A stretch of 5,926 bases of DNA from an uncultured bacterium (GTDB lineage: Bacteria > Patescibacteria > JAEDAM01 > Absconditabacterales > Absconditicoccaceae): contig CAIVDB010000005.1 of assembly GCA_903904545.1 (NCBI GenBank), forward strand, positions 1 to 5,926, read 5' to 3'. The translations under genes and the position numbers were made by a program. Shown here piece by piece: positions 1-4,935 of the stretch (the first letter of the stretch is position 1; the number at the start of each line of letters is the position of its first letter). Under the pieces are notes generated by a model, which saw nothing but the letters and a program-made list of their open reading frames with translations, did not search any database and had not been told where the DNA came from.

Positions 1-169
1 AAGGTTATTTTTTGCAATACAAATGATGAGATTTATAGTTGAGAATAGAGAGTAATTGCTTATAGTATTAGTTAATAACTAATAGTTAATAGTGTATAGC
101 GTAGGTACTTTCTTATAAAAAAAGTTCTGACACTCTTCACTTTTCACTTTTAACTTTTCACTGTTTTCT
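1..169. other. AT-rich low-complexity spacer upstream of folD
   Basis: No gene is visible here. Bases 68-82 form a small palindrome (TTAGTTA, one base, TAACTAA) inside a run of TTAGTTAATA-like units. Bases 134-163 are a degenerate tandem repeat built on CACTTTT/AACTTTT, ending just before the folD ATG. The same kind of simple repeat occurs upstream of the nitroreductase gene on the other strand. A folD promoter must lie here or further left, but no pair of -35/-10 boxes stands out. Confidence 0.6.
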
Positions 170-1111
170 ATGATATTGTCTTGAAAAAACATTTCCCTTG
201 AACTACAAAATAAGCTCTCTGAACAGGTAAAAACTGCCTTTGCTGGCAGAAAACCTTATGTGGCTATTCTTTTCCTTGGAGAAGATTATTCCTCCGCTAC
301 GTATGTGAAGCATAAAAAATCTTATGGAGCTTCTTTGGGCTTGCCGGTTATTGTTTTTGGACAAAATCAACATGCAGAGTATGATAGAAATCAGGTGGGT
401 CGCTTTGATGATGTGAGTATTTATATCAATCAAACCTATGATAGTATCGGTAAGGTTATGGAACTTATTCGTTACCTCAATCATGATGATGAATGTGTGG
501 GTATCCTTGTCCAACTTCCTTTACCAGAGCAATTTGCTTCGTATAAAACAGAGATATTGTCTGCCATTACCCCAACCAAAGATATTGATGGACTGGGCGG
601 AGTAGTGACATGATTATCTTCCATTGACCTTATAGATTTTACTCCAGCGACACCAAGAGCGGTATTGATGCTTTTGGACCACTATGAATTAGGTGACATG
701 AGTGGCAAGATGGTGTCTATTATAGGGCAGAGTAATGTAGTCGGTAAGCCTCTTATCTTCGAATGTATCAAGAGATGAGCAACCGTTGCTTCATTCAATC
801 AGGACAATTCTTTGGAGGAAATACAATCTGTATGTAAACAGTCAGATTATATCATTTCTTGTACAGGAAAAGTACATCTCGTCAACGAGCAGTTTATCCG
901 TGATGATCAGACGCAGATTATTGTGGATGTGGGCTATGGACATATCGATGGTAAACCCGTGGGAGATGTCCAAATCGATGCTATTGCAGATAAAGTGGCT
1001 GCCTATACGCCAGTTCCTGGTGGTGTTGGCCCTCTTACCGTAGCGTGCATTTTCTCTAATGTGTTGGATTTACAAAATTACAAGGAAATATTAAAACCAT
1101 ATAAATTATAA
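170..1111 (+). CDS. folD: Bifunctional methylenetetrahydrofolate dehydrogenase / methenyltetrahydrofolate cyclohydrolase FolD
   Basis: FolD oxidises 5,10-methylene-THF to methenyl-THF with NADP+ and hydrolyses it to 10-formyl-THF in the cytosol, feeding one-carbon units to purine synthesis and initiator Met-tRNA formylation. Read with TGA=Gly the protein has 313 residues. The N-terminal catalytic domain has SGKNIS (4-9, matching the family DGKxIA), the Tyr-x3-Lys pair (Y45, K49) in ATYVKHKK, VQLPLP (114-119) and KDIDG (137-141). The Rossmann domain has GQSNVVGKP (186-194) and ends with TPVPGGVGP (280-288). In-frame TGA codons at 182-184, 611-613 and 776-778 give G5, G148 and G203; G5 and G203 (RGATV) match family glycines. 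The ATG at 170 was chosen because it starts the conserved SGK segment; starting at 260 would delete about 30 conserved residues. It is longer than the roughly 288-residue E. coli protein, mainly from about 20 extra residues around 60-85. Stop is TAA. No Shine-Dalgarno is seen. Confidence 0.96.
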
Positions 1112-1130
1112 TATAATTGCTTTTAATGTT

Positions 1131-1250
1131 TTTCTAGGGCGTTTCCGTAGGACATACTTTTTGTGCAACGCTTTGCTGAGACCTATTTTTCTTCTAGGGT
1201 GTTTCCGTAGGACATACTTTTCGTGGGACGCTGCGCTGGGCCCTACTTTT
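1131..1250. repeat. 60-bp tandem duplication, two copies
   Basis: Bases 1131-1190 and 1191-1250 align end to end with no gaps at 50 of 60 positions (my count). The best conserved core is GTTTCCGTAGGACATACTTT, identical at 1141-1160 and 1201-1220. The right halves differ most, and the second copy is richer in GC. The copies lie just downstream of the folD stop. I do not recognise a named element; an unmobilised local duplication or a dispersed intergenic repeat are both possible. Confidence 0.9.
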
Positions 1251-1270
1251 TTCATTGCCAAAAAAGTAGG
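1242..1270. repeat. 11-bp perfect inverted repeat with 7-base loop
   Basis: CCTACTTTTTT (1242-1252) pairs perfectly with AAAAAAGTAGG (1260-1270) around the loop CATTGCC. It begins inside the end of the second 60-bp copy. As RNA it would make a stem whose upper part is only A-U pairs. It could contribute to ending folD transcripts, but there is no free U-run after the stem, so a classical Rho-independent terminator is not shown. Confidence 0.55.
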
Positions 1271-1358
1271 CAAAAAGGCTAGTCGCAACAAGACTCGCAG
1301 ACCTTATGTTACAGACTCGTTATTTTTGTTTTGTGTTTCTAATTTTGGTAGTCCATCT

Positions 1359-1395
1359 AGTGAACTCCCAACCTTCGGTCGGGCTCCGGTTCACT
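1359..1395. repeat. Compound hairpin, possible terminator of folD or nrdB
   Basis: An outer 7-bp stem (AGTGAAC 1359-1365 with GTTCACT 1389-1395) encloses an inner stem (CCCAACC 1367-1373 with GGTCGGG 1377-1383, one A/C mismatch, loop TTC). It lies about 250 bases after folD and 190 bases after nrdB. The following sequence is AT-rich but has no strong T-run on either strand, so it may instead be a dispersed structured repeat. Confidence 0.4.
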
Positions 1396-1484
1396 TTACA
1401 AATTGATTTGTATTTATTGTTGAAGGATAGCTCGGACAAATTGTTGCGACGGATACATCGGAGTTTTTTATAAAAAATTACTGT

Positions 1485-1494
1485 CTACCGGTAG
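1485..1494. repeat. Palindrome CTACCGGTAG, degenerate copy of the element at 4071-4086
   Basis: The 16 bases 1481-1496 match 4071-4086 at 13 of 16 positions, and both centre on CTACCGG. The copy here is more AT-rich and its palindrome is shorter. Two related copies in intergenic DNA of one small window suggest a dispersed repeat family. Confidence 0.45.
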
Positions 1495-1519
1495 GGCTTA
1501 AAGCATGAATCTTTTATAC

Positions 1520-1554
1520 AAAAAAATCCCAACACGTACTCCCGCTCGGGCGGG
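1520..1554 (-). terminator. Candidate nrdB terminator: GC hairpin with distant T-run
   Basis: Reading on the - strand, about 35 bases after the nrdB stop, CCCGC (1554-1550 complement) pairs with GCGGG around a 4-base loop. A run of seven T (1526-1520) follows after a 14-base gap. The gap between stem and T-run is too long for a textbook Rho-independent terminator, so this is tentative. The GC-rich CCCGCTCGGGCGGGG core also resembles a dispersed CPR-type palindrome. Confidence 0.35.
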
Positions 1555-1588
1555 GTTCTTAATTCTGCATTCTGAATTCTACATTCCA

Positions 1589-2629
1589 TTAGAAATCCCA
1601 TGAGCCTTTCATACTGCTCGATTGGGTATAATTCGTTACGGTGGATTCAAAGAAATTTCACTTGTCCATATTGTTATCTTGGAGTCTTTCTAAATGTTTA
1701 TAAGGATTTTCTGTGATTTCTGGATAGAGGGGCTGGAGTCCAATGAGGCGAAGTCTGTCATTTGCTAGTCGTTTTGTATAGGTCTCGATTGTTTTTTCGT
1801 TGATGCCTAGTACTGCATTTCCTAAGATAAATTGTGACCATTTGATTTCCTGTTCTACTGCGATGGTAAACATTTCATAAATCATTTTCTCGTCAAACAT
1901 CTCCGGGAATTCTTTTTTTATCTCTTTGAGGATGTTGGTAAAGAGCGTCACATGTGTCAGTTCATCTCTGCGAATATAATTGATCATTCTGTCTGTTGCT
2001 TTCATTTTTTGGTGATCAGCAAGCGTATCGAAGAATGCGAATCCATTATAGAAATACAATCCTTCCAACAAAAAGTTTCAGATGATTCCTTTAAATAAAT
2101 TTACATCATTAGGCTCGTCGATGAAACTTTGATAAATATTTCCAATGAAGGTATTTCTTTCCAGAAGAATCTCATTTTCTCTCCAGAAATAATAAATCTC
2201 ATCTCTTTTGCTTTGTTCATTGACGATAGATTCTAAAATCGTTGCATAACTTTGGGAATGAATAGCCTCTTGATAGGTCTGAATAGCTAAAATCAGGTTG
2301 ACTTCAGGGGCTGTGATGTATTCAGAGAAGTTTGGAAGATTGACGGTTTGGATACTATCAAGGAAGATCAAAAAGGAAAGTATCCCATCATAGGCTCTAC
2401 GTTCTCCATCGCTCAGATCTTTTTGGTAGCAGATGCTATCCTCATTAAGTCCAGAGACTTTTTCTGGTACTCGAAAATTCCCTATCATGATGGTGTAGAG
2501 TGATTTGGCTCGAGCGTATTTGGTATTATTGAGATTGAAGAGGCCTGTAGTATTGCCTTTGATTATTGTTCTTTCTCCTGCATCGTCATTCCCATTGGGA
2601 TTGAAAAGCTTGTTTGGGGTGATGTTCAT
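1589..2629 (-). CDS. nrdB: Ribonucleoside-diphosphate reductase, small (beta, R2) subunit NrdB
   Basis: R2 houses the dinuclear metal site and stable tyrosyl radical of class I ribonucleotide reductase and passes the radical to NrdA. With TGA=Gly it is 346 residues. Metal ligands and radical site follow E. coli R2: D91 in FLDSIQ, E121/H124/Y128 in EAIHSQSY (Y128 matches radical Tyr122), E189 in LLEGLYFY, and E223/H226 in RRDELTH. The Tyr makes a radical-type R2 more likely than the Tyr-less Ic type. The C-terminus has NFFESTV and ends WDF, the R1-contacting tail. In-frame TGA at 2078-2080 and 1656-1658 gives G184 and G324; read as a stop, the second would remove the tail, and the first would remove half the metal site. 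The ATG at 2629 starts the segment that looks like R2; an upstream ATG at 2728 would add a basic hydrophobic stretch with no family match. Stop is TAA. Its partner nrdA lies about 2.3 kb upstream, across three redox genes. Confidence 0.96.
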
Positions 2630-2639
2630 GCTATTTCTG

Positions 2640-2651
2640 TTTATATATAAA
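2640..2651 (-). promoter_or_regulatory. TATA-rich palindrome just upstream of nrdB
   Basis: TTTATATATAAA is a perfect 12-base palindrome ending 11 bases before the nrdB ATG. It could act as a -10 region giving a very short or leaderless transcript. No convincing -35 box is visible at the usual spacing, so this rests on composition and position only. Confidence 0.25.
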
Positions 2652-2763
2652 ATTGGCTTGACTTTTATGCGTATTTTCTTATATTTCATTACAGTACATA
2701 AGGCGATATGGGAGATGAATGACGGCATAATGCGTCCGTTCCTCTCTTTCCCTCCGTTTTGTG

Positions 2764-2778
2764 TAGTTGAATCAACTA
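2764..2778. promoter_or_regulatory. 15-base palindrome in the ahpC-nrdB gap
   Basis: TAGTTGA and TCAACTA are perfect inverted arms around a single A. It lies about 135 bases upstream of nrdB on the - strand, right beside a larger inverted repeat. The size and symmetry suit a dimeric regulator site. It does not match the NrdR box pattern (ACAC...GTGT ends) that often controls such genes, and no regulator is identifiable. Confidence 0.3.
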
Positions 2779-2781
2779 ACC

Positions 2782-2831
2782 GGGTGTGTAATTATTGTAG
2801 ATGATATTTCATTTATCTTAATTATACACCC
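2782..2831. repeat. Long imperfect inverted repeat upstream of nrdB
   Basis: GGGTGTGTAATTA (2782-2794) pairs with TAATTATACACCC (2819-2831) at 12 of 13 positions around a 24-base AT-rich loop. On RNA the one mismatch can be a G-U or A-C pair depending on strand. It lies in the 262-base gap between the ahpC stop and the nrdB start, the longest gap between the - strand genes. It may be an nrdB leader structure, an operator pair, or part of the ahpC transcript end. Confidence 0.45.
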
Positions 2832-2891
2832 TAACCTTATTCTTGAAAATTCTTATATATCTTCTTGGAGGGCAGTCTTGACTGTTCTTTT

Positions 2892-3485
2892 TTAAATTTC
2901 TCCGATTTTCCCTGCGATTTTGATCGATGGATGAAGAATGCTTTCTCCTACGTTCCAACTTGCAGGGCATGCAGATCCTGGATTAGCTCTTACAGATTCT
3001 AATGCTCTTATTTTTCTCAGTAATTCTACGCTGCTTCTTCCTATAGGTTCAGTGACTATCTCTATAGACTTGATAAATCCATCTGGGGAAATAATAAAGG
3101 TTCCTCTTTCGCTATTACCAGAAGTCTCATTTAATACTCCAAGTATTTTACTTAGTTCTCCTGTTCTATCGCTTATCATGTTGATACCAAAATTTTCTAG
3201 TAATTTCTCAGTCTCTATTCGTCTCTTGTGAGAGAAAACGGTATCAGTACTTGCTACTAGAATTTCAGCCTTGCTGTCCTGGATCTCTTTATATATCTTA
3301 TTGATGTCCTTGAGTTCTGTAGGACAGACAAAGGTAAAATCTGCAGGATAGAAGAAGAGGATCAATCGTTTTCCTTCGTATTCATCTATCATCTTGGTGA
3401 TGATTTCATCGTTTTTGGGAGTGTAGAGAGTGAGTTGTCTATTGGGAAGTTTTTCTTCTAAATGAAGTGATGTTTGGTTTTCCAT
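2892..3485 (-). CDS. ahpC: AhpC/Prx1-type 2-Cys peroxiredoxin
   Basis: This thiol peroxidase reduces hydrogen peroxide, organic peroxides and peroxynitrite in the cytosol, and is normally re-reduced by AhpF or a thioredoxin system; neither is in the window. The 197 residues cover the whole family length. YPADFTFVCPTE carries the PxxxTxxC active site (P47, T51, peroxidatic C54). STDTVFSHK (80-88), R127 in ERGTF and IGRSSVELLRKIRA follow. The resolving cysteine C173 sits in GSACPASW, with a GKI near the end as in E. coli AhpC. So it should form the typical intersubunit disulphide. The ATG at 3485 gives the normal N-terminus. There is no in-frame TGA, so the gene reads the same in either code; stop is TAA. 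A 22-base palindrome lies 39-60 bases upstream and may be an operator. It precedes nrdB by 262 bases on the same strand. Confidence 0.95.
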   Translation of the reverse strand: MENQTSLHLEEKLPNRQLTLYTPKNDEIITKMIDEYEGKRLILFFYPADFTFVCPTELKDINKIYKEIQDSKAEILVASTDTVFSHKRRIETEKLLENFGINMISDRTGELSKILGVLNETSGNSERGTFIISPDGFIKSIEIVTEPIGRSSVELLRKIRALESVRANPGSACPASWNVGESILHPSIKIAGKIGEI

Positions 3486-3523
3486 GATAATTAGATTAAT
3501 GGTTAAAAAATTATTTTTATGTA

Positions 3524-3545
3524 GAGATAATTCATAAATTATCTC
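3524..3545. promoter_or_regulatory. Perfect 9-bp palindrome upstream of ahpC, candidate operator
   Basis: GAGATAATT (3524-3532) and AATTATCTC (3537-3545) are perfect inverted arms around CATA, 39 to 60 bases upstream of the ahpC ATG. The GATAAT/ATTATC core resembles Fur/PerR-family boxes, and peroxiredoxin genes are classic PerR targets, but the spacing is not the standard one. A weak hairpin in RNA is the alternative. Regulation is inference; the symmetry is seen. Confidence 0.4.
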
Positions 3546-3552
3546 ATAAATT

Positions 3553-3572
3553 AGCCAGTTCGTGAACTGGCT
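3553..3572 (-). terminator. Hairpin after bcp, candidate terminator
   Basis: AGCCAGTT and AACTGGCT form a perfect 8-bp stem around a 4-base loop, starting 10 bases after the bcp TAG on the - strand. The downstream sequence is AATTTATGAG, AT-rich but without a strong T-run, so termination may be weak. The position directly between bcp and the ahpC palindrome suggests the two genes are at least partly separate transcription units. It may also be a dispersed palindromic repeat. Confidence 0.5.
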
Positions 3573-3581
3573 CTACGGAAT

Positions 3582-4034
3582 CTATTGTTCAATTCCTAAT
3601 TCTTTCATGATTTTGGCTACGTGGCCTGTTGCCTTGACGTTCTTTCGTGCTTTGATGATATTCCCTTCTTGATCTATAAGGAAGGTAGATCTAATGGTTC
3701 ATTCATAGATCTTTCCGTAATTGCTTTTTTCTCCTCGTGCACCAATTTTTTTGTGCAATACAAGTTCTGGGTCGGAGATGAGTGGTATAGAAAGACTGTG
3801 TTTTGTAATAAAATTACAATGTGCAGCATCTGCGTCTTTACTTACTCCATAGATTCATATCCCATGTTTAAGAAACGTTGCATATTCATTAGAGAAATCT
3901 TTTGCTTCTATTGTACACCCAGGAGTATCGTCTTTGGGATAGAAGTAAATAATTATTCTCTCATTTTTCTTGAGTAATTCATTGAATTCTACCTCTTGAG
4001 GATCATGATTGAGGAGTGAAATATGTACTTTCAT
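3582..4034 (-). CDS. bcp: Bcp/PrxQ-family peroxiredoxin (thiol peroxidase)
   Basis: Bcp/PrxQ is a cytosolic, usually monomeric thioredoxin-dependent peroxidase. With TGA=Gly it has 150 residues, normal for the family. YFYPKDDTPGCT gives the PxxxTxxC site (P33, T37, peroxidatic C40). Then GIGIYGVSKD, PLISDPE, the GARGEKSNYGK segment, and EGTIRSTFLID. TGA at 3855-3857 and 3699-3701 gives G60 and G112; G112 is the family glycine in G-x-x-R-x-T/S-F-L-I-D. The usual resolving cysteine five residues after the peroxidatic one is Lys here (K45), so it may work as a 1-Cys enzyme; C73 is the only other cysteine. The N-terminus is about five residues shorter than E. coli Bcp and lacks the common AP-x-F motif. 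ATG at 4034 is preferred; the ATG at 4100 would read through a palindromic repeat as ASLPAGRQG. Stop is TAG. No Shine-Dalgarno is seen. Confidence 0.94.
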
Positions 4035-4046
4035 GGTGAATGGGGA

Positions 4047-4111
4047 AAAAGATAAAAGCTCGTCTTCGCCCTGCCTACCGGCAGGCAGGCTCGCGTTCAA
4101 AAGATAAACGC
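4047..4111. repeat. GC-rich palindromic element flanked by 13-bp direct repeats
   Basis: AAAAGATAAAAGC (4047-4059) and AAAAGATAAACGC (4099-4111) match at 12 of 13 positions and bracket a 39-base GC-rich insert. The insert has a hairpin, CCTGCC (4070-4075) with GGCAGG (4080-4085), loop TACC, then a further CAGGC. In translation the insert reads LPAGRQG, a peptide that I recall recurring in CPR protein predictions as a sign of a dispersed repeat. The layout looks like a small inserted element with a target duplication, in the nfsB-bcp gap. It could also aid termination after the nitroreductase gene. Confidence 0.5.
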
Positions 4112-4124
4112 TTTGCGATAAAGC
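4110..4124 (-). terminator. Weak hairpin after the nitroreductase gene
   Basis: On the - strand, 6 bases after the TAA at 4131, GCTTT and AAAGC can pair around a 5-base loop, followed by the T-rich GTTTATCTTTT. Only five pairs, so it is a weak candidate Rho-independent terminator. Confidence 0.25.
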
Positions 4125-4130
4125 AGAGTT

Positions 4131-4778
4131 TTATTTTTCGATGATGAGCTGTTCTAAAGGAAATCTTACTTTAGGTAGGTTCGCATATTTATCTTCAGCA
4201 TCTCTATATCCTACAGGGATGACTAAGGTTGTTGTAAGCTCAGGATCTAATCCAAGTATCTCATTGTATTTTGCAGGTTCAAATCCTTCCATAGGACAAG
4301 CGTCTATCTCTAGAAGTGCACAGGTAGTAAGCAAAACTCCTATAGCAATATATGCTTGTTTCTGACTCCATCTTTTGAGCTCTTCCTCAGATTTATTTAT
4401 GATAGATCCCTGCATTCTTTGCTTAAATGTTTCAAGTCCTTTTTTATCCTCTTCTGTTCTCTCTGGAGAGGTTCTTGTCTTGATAATATCTTCGATATAT
4501 TCATCGATATCTTTTTCTTGGACATGAATCTTGGATGCAATGATGATAAGATCGGATGCTTGAGTTACTTGTTCTTGCCCATAGGAAGCTTCTTGTAACT
4601 GTGTTCTAATCTCTGAATTTTTTACATGGATAAATTTCCATGGTTGCATACCAAAAGATGATGGTGCTAATCTGAGTGACTCTAGGAGGGTAGTAAGATC
4701 TTGCTGACTTATTTTTTTGTTTGGATCGAAGTGCTTGGTGGCGTAGCGTCGGTTGAGGGCTTGGATAATGTCGTTCAT
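4131..4778 (-). CDS. NfsB-type FMN-dependent NAD(P)H nitroreductase
   Basis: This family makes homodimeric cytosolic flavoproteins that use NAD(P)H to reduce nitroaromatics, quinones or flavins; the physiological substrate is usually unknown. The 215 residues match the length and order of E. coli NfsB (217). The FMN phosphate site is RRYATK (10-15). APSSFGMQPWKF (38-49) matches the family SPSSxxxQPWxF. KQAYIAIG (140-147), CPMEGFEP (161-168, with the FMN-contacting Glu-Gly) and LPKVRFP (201-207, phosphate-binding Lys/Arg) follow. ATG at 4778 is chosen because the sequence upstream of it, reaching back to an ATG at 4928, translates to simple-repeat peptide. No in-frame TGA; stop is TAA. It sits 157 bases after nrdA and 96 before bcp. 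The specific gene symbol is left blank because substrate cannot be read from sequence. Confidence 0.92.
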   Translation of the reverse strand: MNDIIQALNRRYATKHFDPNKKISQQDLTTLLESLRLAPSSFGMQPWKFIHVKNSEIRTQLQEASYGQEQVTQASDLIIIASKIHVQEKDIDEYIEDIIKTRTSPERTEEDKKGLETFKQRMQGSIINKSEEELKRWSQKQAYIAIGVLLTTCALLEIDACPMEGFEPAKYNEILGLDPELTTTLVIPVGYRDAEDKYANLPKVRFPLEQLIIEK

Positions 4779-4799
4779 GGATTGGCTTGTAAAAAATAA

Positions 4800-4930
4800 A
4801 AATGGAGTTAAGGGTTTAGAATTTATGGTTAAGGGTTGAGTTAAGAGATCAGAGTTTGGAGTGAGGATTGTGAGATTTTGCTTATAATTCATAACCCAAC
4901 CCATAACGCTTAACTCTGCATTATGCATTC
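4800..4930. repeat. Degenerate simple-repeat spacer between nrdA and the nitroreductase gene
   Basis: On the - strand this stretch is made of TTAACTC/CTTAAC/ACTCCAAACTCTGA-type units, with TGCATAATGCAGAG at its nrdA end. It translates into a peptide of the MHNAELSVMG type and fuses in frame to the nitroreductase, which is why a longer start is misleading. Similar low-complexity spacers lie at 131-163 and 1561-1587. No clear promoter can be singled out. Confidence 0.5.
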
Positions 4931-4935
4931 AATTC

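Larger units (their letters stand above)
1112..1588. other. Repeat- and hairpin-rich spacer between convergent folD and nrdB
   Basis: This 477-base stretch separates the 3' ends of two convergent genes. It holds a 60-bp tandem duplication, at least three hairpins, a degenerate palindrome and a short TTCTGCATTCTGAATTCT-like simple repeat next to the nrdB stop. Open frames through it (for example 1161-1406 on +) have biased, family-less translations and are best explained as repeat sequence. Terminators for both genes probably lie here. Confidence 0.7.

Noticed and set aside
170..1111. folD, nrdB, bcp and nrdA as pseudogenes broken by stop codons
   Set aside because: Every interruption is TGA, the frame never shifts, conserved motifs continue on both sides, and TAA/TAG never interrupt. 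Recoding explains all eleven at once.
1106..1291. Open frame of 61 codons on - with repeated KKYVLRKRPRK-like peptide
   Set aside because: The peptide repeat is the direct consequence of the 60-bp DNA duplication (20 codons); it overlaps the folD end and has no family match.
1161..1406. Open frame of 81 codons on + in the convergent spacer
   Set aside because: It translates the tandem repeat and hairpins, has no recognisable domain, and its composition follows the repeat rather than codon use of the neighbours.
2505..2804. Hydrophobic open frame on + over the nrdB start
   Set aside because: It is antisense to the conserved R2 N-terminus and to the nrdB upstream region; no start signal or family supports it.
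2782..2831. NrdR box upstream of nrdB
   Set aside because: NrdR boxes run from ACAC to GTGT within 16 bases; here the arms run GTGT to ACAC and are 24 bases apart.
2871..2890. CAGTC/GACTG with T-run as a + strand terminator
   Set aside because: The perfect stem leaves only a 2-base loop, and there is no + strand gene upstream for it to terminate.
4276..4286. GGTTCAAATCC, resembling a tRNA T-arm
   Set aside because: It lies inside the nitroreductase gene (EGFEP segment), and no acceptor, D-arm or anticodon stem surrounds it.
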